From contig NZ_WOSY01000012.1 of assembly GCF_011516755.1 (NCBI RefSeq), positions 30,755 to 94,754 of the forward strand: a stretch of 64,000 nucleotides of DNA, written 5' to 3'. A program made the position numbers and the translations under genes. The stretch comes from Acetobacter conturbans (lineage in GTDB: Bacteria > Pseudomonadota > Alphaproteobacteria > Acetobacterales > Acetobacteraceae). Under the pieces are notes generated by a model. The model saw only the letters and a program-made list of their open reading frames with translations, was not told the DNA's origin and made no database searches. The first letter of the stretch is position 1; each line of letters begins with the position of its first letter. This document shows, piece after piece, positions 26,676 to 35,535 of this stretch.

Positions 26676-27857
26676 TCACACGGTAGGGGGGAGCGGGTCG
26701 GTGCCTTCGCTCAGGATGGCGAGATACCCCCGATAACTGAACACACGGCCCCGTTTGCGGCCAGTGACTTCTTCGACGATACCAAACCGTTCCAGATCAG
26801 CGAGCGCCGCATTGACCGTGGGCGCCGACAGGCCCGTCTGGTGAACGAGCTGGTTGGCCGTTAGATACGGGTTCTGCTGAAACAGATCATGGATGCGCAG
26901 CGCCGAGCCGGTCCGGTCGCTCTCCACCGTGATGCGCTCGCGGTCTTGCTTGAACAGTTCGACGATCCGGGTGGCCGCATCGAACGCCTGATTGGCGGTG
27001 TCCGCGACACCCGTCAGGAAGAAGTCGAGCCAGGCTTCCCACGCGCCATGTTCGCGCACTTCCTGAAGTAGACGATAATAGTCGGCGCGATGAGTTTTGA
27101 GATAGAGGCTCAGATAAAGCAGCGGCGTGCGCAGCACGCCGTTGACGCAAAGATACAGCGTGACCAGCAGGCGGCCGATCCTGCCGTTGCCATCGAGGAA
27201 CGGGTGGATGGTCTCGAACTGAACATGCAGCAGACCGGCCTTGATGAGTGCGGGCAGACGCGAGCCGTCCTCATGCATGAAACGCTCCAGCGCATCAAGG
27301 CAGGCATTCATCTCGGTCGGTGGTGGTGGCACGAACAAGGCGTTGCCGGGACGTGTGCCGCCGATCCAGTTTTGAGTGCGCCGGAATTCGCCGGGATTTT
27401 TCGTGCCGCCGCGCCCGCTTTGGAGCAATCGCGCGTGCATCTCACGGATCAGGCGTAGGGACAGCGGCAGGTCCTCCAACCGCTTCAGTCCATACATCAT
27501 GGCGTCGACGTAATTGGAGACTTCACGGATGTCGTCGATCGGCTGACCAGCCTGCGCCTCGGTTTCGAAGCGGAGCAGGTCCGTCAGGGTCGATTGCGTT
27601 CCCTCGATCTGGGACGAGAGGACAGCTTCCTTGCGCACATACATATAGAGGAACAGCTCCTGGCGCGGCAGCAGCATGGTGATGCCATCCAGACGCCCTA
27701 ATGCGCGCTCCGCCAGACTCAGCCGTTCCAGTAGAGCCAGCACGTCGATCGATGGCTCAGGCGGTAAAGGGGGAGGGACGAAGGCACGCACCGTCTCGCC
27801 TGCAACCGGCGTTTCGACGACGCGGCCTAACCGAGGGTTGCGCGCGGGTTCGGACAT
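26676..27857 (-). CDS. Fic-family adenylyltransferase-like protein
   Basis: A 393-residue class II Fic protein. The N-terminal inhibitory helix motif SSQIEGTQS, a Fic_N-like region, the catalytic HPFLDGNGRIGR motif (HxFx(D/E)GNGRxxR complete) and a C-terminal winged helix (YLTANQLVHQTGLSAPTVNAALADLERFG) are in order. Fic enzymes transfer AMP from ATP to Ser, Thr or Tyr of target proteins; the class II inhibitory Glu keeps activity low. It stands alone; there is no small FicA-type antitoxin gene beside it. All key residues are present, so it should be active. Confidence 0.9.
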   Translation of the reverse strand: MSEPARNPRLGRVVETPVAGETVRAFVPPPLPPEPSIDVLALLERLSLAERALGRLDGITMLLPRQELFLYMYVRKEAVLSSQIEGTQSTLTDLLRFETEAQAGQPIDDIREVSNYVDAMMYGLKRLEDLPLSLRLIREMHARLLQSGRGGTKNPGEFRRTQNWIGGTRPGNALFVPPPPTEMNACLDALERFMHEDGSRLPALIKAGLLHVQFETIHPFLDGNGRIGRLLVTLYLCVNGVLRTPLLYLSLYLKTHRADYYRLLQEVREHGAWEAWLDFFLTGVADTANQAFDAATRIVELFKQDRERITVESDRTGSALRIHDLFQQNPYLTANQLVHQTGLSAPTVNAALADLERFGIVEEVTGRKRGRVFSYRGYLAILSEGTDPLPPTV

Positions 27858-28406
27858 GAGCCGACTATGGCGTCGTGCCGTTATTTAAGCAATAGCCATT
27901 TGGTTTAAATAGGAGGTGAGGCAAGGTAAGCGCTCTTAAATAAGGGCCGCTGTCACCATGGGCCCGCACACGCAGCGGGTTGCCTCAGTTATCGACCTGC
28001 CGATCGATGGGGCTTTCGGCTGTTCGAGTGATCGCTGGGAAAGCGGCCTGACAATTATTCTGGCCTATCGGGGATGGTCTTTTGAAGGGGTAATGGGGAC
28101 ACGCGAAAAAGCTTCCTCTTTCTCGGTCATTTAGCTATGCTGCCAGACGTTCAACGAACCCGCCGACAAGCAGCAGTTTTCTTTGGTTGCAGGTCCCCGC
28201 AACCACTTCCATCATAATTCACTCATCATCGACGTCTGATCGCCATGAAATACTGGCTTATCAGACACTTACATGCGTCTCGACCTTCGAAAGAGGGGCG
28301 GGCGATCATGCGTGTCTACGCCACGCCATGGCCAACAGGGCCGCCTCAACTGGTTTCTCCGATCCGTTCAGAACGAAACGTGGAAACCAATGAGAGACTA
28401 TTCATC
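27858..28406. promoter_or_regulatory. Fic promoter region with inverted repeat, otherwise empty
   Basis: TTATTTAAG (27881-27889) and CTTAAATAA (27935-27943) form perfect inverted arms 45 bases apart, with a related TTTAAAT between. They lie just upstream of the minus-strand fic gene and could be an operator. A 59-codon frame at 27958-28134 and an extension of the next gene from 28245 are open, but neither has a convincing ribosome site. Confidence 0.4.
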
Positions 28407-28928
28407 ATGAGAGATGAGCAGGAAATGCGAGACGAAATCCGTACCCGGATGAAGAGCCGGATCCGGTTCAATGTCGCCACAGATAGGATCGAAGTGATTG
28501 TCGGGGAGCCGGATGAACTTCTCCGGTGGGAGCCGATTAATCGGCATACCATGCTCCAGCATCTTCCAGCGTTGGTGGTGGAGAGGATTTGGGACATGTT
28601 TGCCGATGCGGCAGGGTCGGGGTTCTATGCCGAAGACCGGCTGGCCGGGGTGAAGTTCCTCGGTTTACACCGGGTTGCAGAGCATCTTGAGAAGGAGGAA
28701 GGCATCCTCATCAAAGAAACTCCGATGCCCTCGTCCTCAACGCTGGCACCGATGGTTGTAAGTCTCGATACCTATCTCGCAGGACGGGGGCGGACAACAA
28801 TCGCCGAAGTCTTGAAGGCCTTACCGACTACATCGGAAAAAGATCTGCCTAACAGCCTTAAGGAGGCGGGATGGGAGCCACGGCGATCAGCAACAGAACG
28901 CTTCTGGGTAAAAGTTCAAAACAGATAA
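28407..28928 (+). CDS. Unknown protein, C-terminus like VapE/primase tail
   Basis: 173 residues from ATG 28407 (MRDEQEMRDEIRTRMKSRI); the frame extends up to an ATG at 28245 but that part looks non-coding. The C-terminal part (ILIKETPMPSSSTLAP, VSLDTYLAGRGRTTIAEVLK, SLKEAGWEPRRSATERFWVK) resembles the C-terminal winged-helix region of virulence-associated E or phage primase-helicase proteins. The catalytic part is absent. It may be a truncated remnant or a small DNA-binding protein. Confidence 0.5.
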   Translation: MRDEQEMRDEIRTRMKSRIRFNVATDRIEVIVGEPDELLRWEPINRHTMLQHLPALVVERIWDMFADAAGSGFYAEDRLAGVKFLGLHRVAEHLEKEEGILIKETPMPSSSTLAPMVVSLDTYLAGRGRTTIAEVLKALPTTSEKDLPNSLKEAGWEPRRSATERFWVKVQNR

Positions 28929-28941
28929 TTTTTTGAAACGC

Positions 28942-28967
28942 CTCTCCTTCTCGTCAGAGAAGGAGAG
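28942..28967. terminator. Perfect 11-bp hairpin
   Basis: CTCTCCTTCTC (28942-28952) and GAGAAGGAGAG (28957-28967) pair perfectly with a 4-base loop, 14 bases after the stop of the 28407 gene. No U-run follows, so it may be an attenuator or an RNA-stabilising hairpin. The rest of 28929-29229 holds nothing I can identify. Confidence 0.55.
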
Positions 28968-29229
28968 GTAGTCCATGCCAGGCAGGCAGGTTACTTCCAC
29001 CTGCGAAGCCGCCTGTCTGCGTGCCTTATGCTAAGCGGATCAGCTGCTTTCGCCTAGTACCGGACATTCAGGCGGTAAGGACAGTTTCCGGAAAGCCGAC
29101 ATTCGCTAATGCATCGTGAACCGACCGAGCTTGGGATTTTGTTGACCTTCCGCATCGGGTTGCGTCCGTCTCAAGGGCGCGGAGATACTGAGCCTTGCAA
29201 TACAATAAGAAATTCTTCTTCGTGACAGA

Positions 29230-29838
29230 GTGATTGAAAACAATAATATAATTAGTGGAGTGGCGCGCCAATACTGGGACGCTATGCCAACAAAAGAATT
29301 GGAAATCGAAACAATGGCGAGGATGACGGATCCGACAAATGCACTTAGGCTGTTTCAGCATGCGTTCGAGTGCGGGCAGATTCCTGTCGAACCAGGGCGC
29401 ATCGATCCTACCCTCATGTTCGCGTGCGACGAACCCAACGGCCGGGCACGTTTCAACTACATGCGCGTCGAGGGAAGGACGCTGAGCACATTGGTCATGT
29501 TCGCCCATAGCGACATGATCGAAGGTCACCCTTGCTTCAACGTCGGATACGCCGTGGCGGAGGCCTTTCAGGGAAAAGGTTTGGCGAAGTCGACCCAAGT
29601 GGCCGCTCTCAACGAGATGGCCAACGGTCTGACTGGCGCCCGCATCCCGATGATCCATGTCGAGGCTGTGATCGCCCCGGAAAATTTTGTCTCGCAGCGG
29701 GTAGCCACCGTGATTTTCGATAGCGCACCCGTGACGATCACAGACAGCGAGTCCGGCCTCCCGGCTTTGCATTACAGCCGCAGAATCGATCTTCCGATGC
29801 GCGCAGGCCCTGAGCGAGAACGGGCCACGCTCCGGTAG
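29230..29838 (+). CDS. GNAT-family N-acetyltransferase
   Basis: Up to 202 residues from GTG 29230; an internal ATG at 29284 (MPTKELEIE) is an alternative start. The acetyl-CoA binding motif is seen in FNVGYAVAEAFQGKGLAKS (the Q/RxxGxG/A loop), with a following strand and helix IHVEAVIAPENFVSQRVA, as in RimJ/RimL-like GNATs. The substrate is unknown. It stands alone, pointing toward the converging protease gene. The frame is clearly coding in the GNAT core; the first ~18 residues are doubtful. Confidence 0.6.
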   Translation: MIENNNIISGVARQYWDAMPTKELEIETMARMTDPTNALRLFQHAFECGQIPVEPGRIDPTLMFACDEPNGRARFNYMRVEGRTLSTLVMFAHSDMIEGHPCFNVGYAVAEAFQGKGLAKSTQVAALNEMANGLTGARIPMIHVEAVIAPENFVSQRVATVIFDSAPVTITDSESGLPALHYSRRIDLPMRAGPERERATLR

Positions 29839-29860
29839 GCGCGGCACGCATGTTGGGCCA

Positions 29861-30481
29861 TCACCGGAGGAGTTGTTCGCCAACCACGTCCAGAGAGATC
29901 ACTAACGCGTTCGTCATAGCGGTGCTGTCGCCGACATCTCCATGCATAATACCGACCAGCCCTGATTCGCCGACTACTGGACCACCCGATAGACCCTCAG
30001 CGCCAAGCGTTGAGAGTCGGATGCTCAGGCCCTGGACCTTATCGACTTGATACTGAACAACAATCGGATCGAAAGTGTTGATACCGCTCCCCAACTTTTT
30101 TCCCAAGTCGGGGAATCCGCTGGCGGTGACGGTTTCTCCTACCTCTGTCGTTTTGATTGACCCAATCTCGAACATACCAAAACTCGTGAGACTCGTAATT
30201 TCGTGCGGCTTGAGCTTTATGGCTATGGCATCGACCAAGTTCCCCGTCGTTTCGTTGATCACAACGGAAAAGCGCCGTTGATCGTTTAAAAACAGCGGTA
30301 TCACACTTGACGTCTGCACGATGCGCATCTCCGCGCCTGTGAATATGGTATCGATTAATGGCGTCTCTTTCAGCCCACTCAAGAGGTGGACGCATGTCAC
30401 CAACCATACATCCTTTACATCAGTAAGCAGGAATCCTGTCCCAGCATTATTGCGGCAAAGGATTGGGATCGGCGAAGCCAT
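29861..30481 (-). CDS. Trypsin-like serine protease, effector partner
   Basis: 206 residues without a signal peptide, so it is cytoplasmic. The chymotrypsin-fold triad is visible: His in WLVTCVHLLSG, Asp in LVDAIAIKL and Ser in GAEGLSGGPVVGESG. Short intracellular trypsin-like proteases of this kind occur in bacterial conflict systems, where they cleave a partner or host proteins. The gene follows the TIR/NDT-like gene with one base between them, which implies co-translation. It is complete and slightly shorter than secreted homologues. Confidence 0.75.
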   Translation of the reverse strand: MASPIPILCRNNAGTGFLLTDVKDVWLVTCVHLLSGLKETPLIDTIFTGAEMRIVQTSSVIPLFLNDQRRFSVVINETTGNLVDAIAIKLKPHEITSLTSFGMFEIGSIKTTEVGETVTASGFPDLGKKLGSGINTFDPIVVQYQVDKVQGLSIRLSTLGAEGLSGGPVVGESGLVGIMHGDVGDSTAMTNALVISLDVVGEQLLR

Positions 30482-30482
30482 C

Positions 30483-31403
30483 TTATCTGCTCAATCGCAA
30501 CGATCGGAACCGCACGGAAAGCGCGCTCTGGAGATCGCTACGCCCTTCGGCGTTGTTCAAATATGATTGATAGCGATGGTGCTGTAGATCGAATGGGATG
30601 TCGGCGGCCGACTGTGTGATAGGTACGACGTGCTTCCCCAACGTATGAGCAATACCCGCTTCATAAAACACATTGGGGTTTTTGCCGGTGAAATCGCAAA
30701 CGACGATATGCGCCTTGAAAATAAGGCTGAAAACGTCTTGGATCACCGCCGAATGCTGCCAAATATCTTTCGCGCGCAGCGTCCGAAAGCCCGCAGCCAA
30801 GGCCGCGTTCCGGATTGCGTCGAAGACGGCCTCGAACTGCGGTGCAAATGGGGTCATCACGGCGATGAGATCTGCCTCGACCCCGCCTTCGGGAGCCTCG
30901 AACACGCTAGGGGTGAAGATGATCGAGCGGCTACGACCCGCTGCGGTCGATATGCTTTCGCCATCCTCCCCGTAGATGCTGGCGATATAGTCTGCGATGA
31001 CGCTGAGATTTGCTGTGTCGATTTCGACCAGTTTGAACATTACGGCATGGGCATTGCCTGGATAGTCCGGGTCGTTGAAGCTTAGGCTTCGCAGCAACCG
31101 CTCGTGACCAGTTATTATATTCATTTGGCCCGTGTGGGCGCCAAGTGTCTGCCAATCTCCAGCGTTGAAATTTGCGACTGCAGTCCGGCATAAGGCTATC
31201 AAGCGCTTTCTGTCGACGATGCTCAATTCGGTTTGAAACAATGCTCGGCCCCAGTTAAAATCATTAATCGGCGTCGAATTTAGCGTGGAAAGCGGTGAGC
31301 TTCCAGAGTTCCCTTGCTGAGTTAGAATGACCGGTTCAGTTATAAACGGCCATCTGTGGTCGAGCGCAGAATGTCGTGATTTGGTCGTGTAGCAGCCATT
31401 CAC
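30483..31403 (-). CDS. TIR/NDT-like nucleotide-processing effector with adaptor N-terminus
   Basis: 306 residues. The C-terminal domain (about 175-300) has an alternating strand-helix pattern with HIVVCDFTGKNPNVFYEAG and Glu248. This Glu-centred signature belongs to the nucleoside deoxyribosyltransferase/TIR-like fold, where Glu attacks N-glycosidic bonds such as NAD+. Residues 50-140 (including ITGHERLLRSLSF) look like an effector-associated adaptor region. The gene heads a two-gene operon with the trypsin-like protease. An NADase or nucleotide hydrolase activated through its N-terminus is inferred; the domain identity is by eye. Confidence 0.65.
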   Translation of the reverse strand: MNGCYTTKSRHSALDHRWPFITEPVILTQQGNSGSSPLSTLNSTPINDFNWGRALFQTELSIVDRKRLIALCRTAVANFNAGDWQTLGAHTGQMNIITGHERLLRSLSFNDPDYPGNAHAVMFKLVEIDTANLSVIADYIASIYGEDGESISTAAGRSRSIIFTPSVFEAPEGGVEADLIAVMTPFAPQFEAVFDAIRNAALAAGFRTLRAKDIWQHSAVIQDVFSLIFKAHIVVCDFTGKNPNVFYEAGIAHTLGKHVVPITQSAADIPFDLQHHRYQSYLNNAEGRSDLQSALSVRFRSLRLSR

Positions 31404-31479
31404 GTGAGTGCTGTGAATGGCTGCTTTCGGTCATCCCCTCCCGATAACAGACTATCCGCTTCCCCCCATAGCTGTCGTG

Positions 31480-32208
31480 TCAGTAGGAGAGCGCCATCTC
31501 CGCCATTTCGTCCAGCCGGGCTTTATGCCTCTCCCAGTCTGGCATGATGCGTCCCAGAAGTGTCCAGAACGCAGTTCCGTGATTGTGCTCCTTCAGATGA
31601 CACATCTCATGCAGGATCACGTAATCGATGCAGTCACGCGGGGCTTTCACCAGATGCGGATTCAGCGTGACGGTACCGCCCGGTGAGCAGTTGCCCCACT
31701 GGGTCTGCATTACCTGAATCTTCAGAGCAGGAGGGGTCGTGACCCACAGCGTTGTGGGGAGGAGTGCAGTCAGGCGATGGCAGAAGACCTGCTGCGCCCG
31801 TGTAAAATACCAGATTTCCAGAAGCTTCTGTACTCGCAGGGCATGGCGCTCCCGTACGGAGACCTCCAGCCTCCCGCGCAGCATGCGCACGGTTTCAGGC
31901 GCTTCAGGGTGGTGATGCACTTTCAGCAGATGCCGCCGTCCCAGATAGAAGTGGCTCTCCCCGCTGACATACTCACGCGGCGTGGCATGGGCCTGAACAG
32001 TCTTGAAGTCCCGCAGCTTCTGCCAGATCCAGCGGGTTTTCTGTTGTAACGCCCGCTCCAGATCCGCGTCAGATGTGCCTTCCGGAACAACAGCCTGCAC
32101 CGTGAGGTCGGGATGCACCTTGATGCGGAGTATCGTGCCAGGTCGCGCGCGGGGCAGAAGCTCTACCCGGATCTGCTCCCCGTCATAGGTCAGAACCCGT
32201 TCAGCCAT
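31480..32208 (-). CDS. YgjP-type (M48/SprT-like) metallopeptidase next to HsdR
   Basis: 242 residues. The zinc-binding motif HEMCHLKEHNH in YVILHEMCHLKEHNHGTAFW matches the YgjP/DUF45 peptidase family, and QTQWGNCSPGGTVTLNPHL is the conserved strand preceding it. It starts two bases after the hsdR stop, so it is the last gene of the type I R-M operon. YgjP-like genes are recurrently found beside hsdR. A role in turnover of the restriction complex is plausible (known for ClpXP control of HsdR) but not shown here. Confidence 0.85.
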   Translation of the reverse strand: MAERVLTYDGEQIRVELLPRARPGTILRIKVHPDLTVQAVVPEGTSDADLERALQQKTRWIWQKLRDFKTVQAHATPREYVSGESHFYLGRRHLLKVHHHPEAPETVRMLRGRLEVSVRERHALRVQKLLEIWYFTRAQQVFCHRLTALLPTTLWVTTPPALKIQVMQTQWGNCSPGGTVTLNPHLVKAPRDCIDYVILHEMCHLKEHNHGTAFWTLLGRIMPDWERHKARLDEMAEMALSY

Positions 32209-32210
32209 GG

Positions 32211-35200
32211 TCAGCTATGTAGCGCGTCAGCAGGCCCAGCCCGCATGATCTGAATGACCTGCTCAATGATCTCCTGCGCCTTGTCCACGCCAAAGCCCGC
32301 TTTCTGGCCCGTGCTGAACAGGAGGGGAAGCAGTTCCTTGCGCACGGCTTTTTCCATATCCGGGCGGCTGAGCGAGTTCTCCCGCACGGCCTTGTCCACA
32401 ATGGTGTCGACTTCAAACGCCAGATCAATCCAGCGCTGTTTTTCTTCGTCCGTCTGCTTATGGTTGAAGATGGCCGCCAGAGTCTTCAGAAACACGCCAT
32501 AATAGGCCTGCGCATGGCGATGCCCGTCAAAAACAGACGGGATGTTCTCCAGTTTCCGTTCCGCAACCTGTTCCGCAAATTCCTGAAACAGCATGAACTG
32601 TTTGAGGGGATGGTCGAACAGGCTTTCCGCATCTTCGATCACCTTGCGCAGCAGGGCGGAGAACGCTTCTTTCGCATAAGGATCATCCTGCATCTCGTGG
32701 TCGATCATCTTCGTCACGCGGGTGCGGATCAGATCGGTCTCGTTGCGGGTTTTTTCCTCGGTCCAGTTCTCCGGTGTCTCATCCGGTTTCTGGCCCATCC
32801 TACCCACCGCATAGAGCCCTTCGGACTCATGGACACGCACGCCCGCTACATGCCGGTCCAGCAGCTTCTTGACCTGTTCGGCATACTGGTCAAAATCCAC
32901 CGTCTCGCCCGTGTCTTGCATCACCATCTGGCGCAGGCTGCTCATCTGCTTCAGCGTCTCCTTGTAGATGGTGCGGTCTTTCTCCGTGAAGCTGGTATCT
33001 TCAAAGAACGCCACGGATTGCAAGGCCACCTTCAGGCAGGCGGCAAACTTCGTCAGCGCTTCATAGAAATCATCCCGCCGCTTGAGGTTCACGTCCACCA
33101 TCTGGCCATGCTCCTCCACCATGCGCGGGATCAGGACCATGCGAAGCTGCTGAATATCGCTCCGGTTCTTCACGCCCTCAAAAATGGCCCAGAGCGCTTT
33201 ATGCAGGGCAGGGAGTTCCCGGTATTCCGTGCTCATCTGGCTATACAGACCGGCAATGTCCTTCGGGTCATACCCACCAACATTTTCGGCGGCGAGTTCG
33301 TCATACCGCGCCAGCGTGGTGTCCAGCTCCGCCAGAATGCCGCGATAGTCGATCAGTAGCCCATGTTTCTTCTGGTCATGCAGGCGATTCACACGCGCAA
33401 TGGCCTGAAGCAGATTGTGCTGCTTCAGCGGCTTGTCGATATACAGCACCGCATTCTTCGGCTCATCAAAGCCTGTCAGCAGCTTGTCCACCACAATGAT
33501 CAGCTTGAGGTCCGGGTCTTTCTCGAACCGCTCGATCACGTCCCGCGTGTAATCTTCCTCGCTCTCACTGCCGACATGTTCGGCCCACCATTTCTGGATC
33601 TCCGGCTGTTTGCGGTCATCAACCTCGGAATGGCCCTCGCGCGTGTCGGGCGGGCTCATCACCACGGCGCTCTCAAACAACCCGACCTCATCGAGATACT
33701 GCTTGTAGCGGATGGCGGAGAGCTTGCTGTCACAGGCCAGCATGCCCTTGAGGTTTTTATCAATGTTGTTGTCAAAATGCGTGGCCAAATCCATGGCAAT
33801 CAGCCGGATGCGGTCATCAGCCTTGTACACCTGATTGGCGCGGGCAAAGCGCTTCTTGAGGTCCGTGACCTGCTCTTCCGTCAGCCCCTGCGTAATGCGC
33901 TCGAACCACGCATCAATGGCGCGGTCATTCACCTCCAGATCGGGCTTGCGCTCCTCATACAGCAGAGGTGTCACCGTGCCGTCCGAGACCGCCTGCTGCA
34001 TGGTATAGGAATGGATGATCTTGCCGAACCGGCTGGTGGTCTCGCTTCCTTTGAGCAGCGGCGTGCCAGTAAAGGCAATGAAGGCCGCATTGGGCAAAGC
34101 GTGCTTCATGCGGGCATGGTTCTCACCGCCCTGACTGCGATGGCCTTCATCCACCAGCACAATAATATCTGCACTGTCATTGTGGCATTCCGCATAGCCC
34201 GTGGCGGTGTGGAACTTGTTGATGAGAGAGAAGATAATCCGCTCCTGCCCATGCCCGATCTGCTGCGCCAGACGGCGGCCTGACGTGGCGAGCGCTTCCG
34301 CCTTGTCCTTCTTGTCTGCCAGCTCCCCACCGGTGGAGAAGGTGGTGCTGAGCTGGCGCTCCAGATCCTTGCGGTCCGTCACCACCAGAATGCGACATTG
34401 CCTGAGGTCATCATCCAGAATCAGCGCCCGGCTGAGGAATACCATGGTGAAGGACTTGCCCGACCCTGTGGTGTGCCAGATCACACCACCCTCACGGCCG
34501 CCATCACTCCGGCGGGTTCGGATGCGTTCCAGCAGGCGTTTGATGCCAAATACCTGCTGATACCGGGCCACGATCTTGCCTGCCTTGCGGTCGACCAGCG
34601 TGAAGTATCGCGCCATGTCCAGCAACCGTTCGGGTGAGAGCAGGCCGATCAGCAGCCGGTCCTGATCCGTGACTTCCAGCGGACGGGACGCCCAGTCTTC
34701 GAACCACACGCGGTCGGACGCCTTGCGCTCGGCAAACAGTGCGTCCTTCTGCGTGGCAGACAGCGCCGTGTTCTTCAGATCAGTCATACGGCCGGACGAG
34801 ATGTCCTCTTCCTTCCAGGTCGCCCAGAATTTCTTCGGGGTGCCGCAGGTGCCATAGCGGCCGTCATGCCCGGTGATGGACAGCAGAAGCTGGCTGTAAG
34901 CGAACAGGTACGGGATTTCATCTTTGCGCTGATTGCGCAGGCTCTGGGAAATTCCGGCGTCCACGGTCGGGCCTTTGCCGGGCTGACCATCAGGGCGCTT
35001 GGCCTCAATCACCGCCAGCGGAATACCGTTGACGAAACATACAATGTCCGGCCTGCGCGTTTGCGTCTGGTCCGTGCGCAGGACGCTGAATTCTTCGGTA
35101 AAAGTGAAGCTATTGTTTTCCGGGTTCTGCCAATCGATGAGGGCGATGGTCGGGTTGGCCTTGCGCCCGTTAATGAACTCGGTGATGGCGATGCCGAACA

Positions 35201-35504
35201 GCAGATGCGTTGTCATCTTGTCATTGGCGTCCCGCAGGCCGGAGACAAAATCCGGGTGCGTGACGTGAGAGACAAGCCGCTCAATAGCCTGATCGGACAG
35301 GGCGTGGTCCTGTCCTTCAAACGTAAAGCGCCGCTTTTTCAATTCCGCCCGCAGGAGCGTGTCGAGCACCACCGCATTCTGTTTGCCGCCCCGCAAGGCC
35401 AGTGCCTGTGACGGCGGCACAAACCGCCAGCCGAGGGTGCTGAGCAGGGCCAATGCGGGCAGTTTGGCGCTGTATTCTTCCTGAAATTTCGGAGCGGGGG
35501 CCAT
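32211..35504 (-). CDS. hsdR: Type I restriction enzyme, R subunit
   Basis: 1097 residues from ATG 35504 (a TTG three codons earlier is also open). A PD-(D/E)xK nuclease with Asp in RPDIVCFVNG and Glu-x-Lys in LAVIEAKRP sits in the first ~170 residues. The SF2 translocase follows with motif I HTTGSGKSFTM, motif II LVDEGHRSQ, and motif III AFTGTPLL. The C-terminal helical region contacts HsdM/HsdS. It translocates and cuts unmodified DNA using ATP. The gene is intact and lies 31 bases after hsdS. Confidence 0.95.
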   Translation of the reverse strand: MAPAPKFQEEYSAKLPALALLSTLGWRFVPPSQALALRGGKQNAVVLDTLLRAELKKRRFTFEGQDHALSDQAIERLVSHVTHPDFVSGLRDANDKMTTHLLFGIAITEFINGRKANPTIALIDWQNPENNSFTFTEEFSVLRTDQTQTRRPDIVCFVNGIPLAVIEAKRPDGQPGKGPTVDAGISQSLRNQRKDEIPYLFAYSQLLLSITGHDGRYGTCGTPKKFWATWKEEDISSGRMTDLKNTALSATQKDALFAERKASDRVWFEDWASRPLEVTDQDRLLIGLLSPERLLDMARYFTLVDRKAGKIVARYQQVFGIKRLLERIRTRRSDGGREGGVIWHTTGSGKSFTMVFLSRALILDDDLRQCRILVVTDRKDLERQLSTTFSTGGELADKKDKAEALATSGRRLAQQIGHGQERIIFSLINKFHTATGYAECHNDSADIIVLVDEGHRSQGGENHARMKHALPNAAFIAFTGTPLLKGSETTSRFGKIIHSYTMQQAVSDGTVTPLLYEERKPDLEVNDRAIDAWFERITQGLTEEQVTDLKKRFARANQVYKADDRIRLIAMDLATHFDNNIDKNLKGMLACDSKLSAIRYKQYLDEVGLFESAVVMSPPDTREGHSEVDDRKQPEIQKWWAEHVGSESEEDYTRDVIERFEKDPDLKLIIVVDKLLTGFDEPKNAVLYIDKPLKQHNLLQAIARVNRLHDQKKHGLLIDYRGILAELDTTLARYDELAAENVGGYDPKDIAGLYSQMSTEYRELPALHKALWAIFEGVKNRSDIQQLRMVLIPRMVEEHGQMVDVNLKRRDDFYEALTKFAACLKVALQSVAFFEDTSFTEKDRTIYKETLKQMSSLRQMVMQDTGETVDFDQYAEQVKKLLDRHVAGVRVHESEGLYAVGRMGQKPDETPENWTEEKTRNETDLIRTRVTKMIDHEMQDDPYAKEAFSALLRKVIEDAESLFDHPLKQFMLFQEFAEQVAERKLENIPSVFDGHRHAQAYYGVFLKTLAAIFNHKQTDEEKQRWIDLAFEVDTIVDKAVRENSLSRPDMEKAVRKELLPLLFSTGQKAGFGVDKAQEIIEQVIQIMRAGPADALHS

Positions 35505-35535
35505 CGTTTTCAAATATCCTGCGAACTGAAAGGGC

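Noticed and set aside
27958..28134. 59-codon frame upstream of the 28407 gene
   Set aside because: Protein-like in part, but no ribosome site and no recognisable relatives; kept only as a remark in the intergenic entry.
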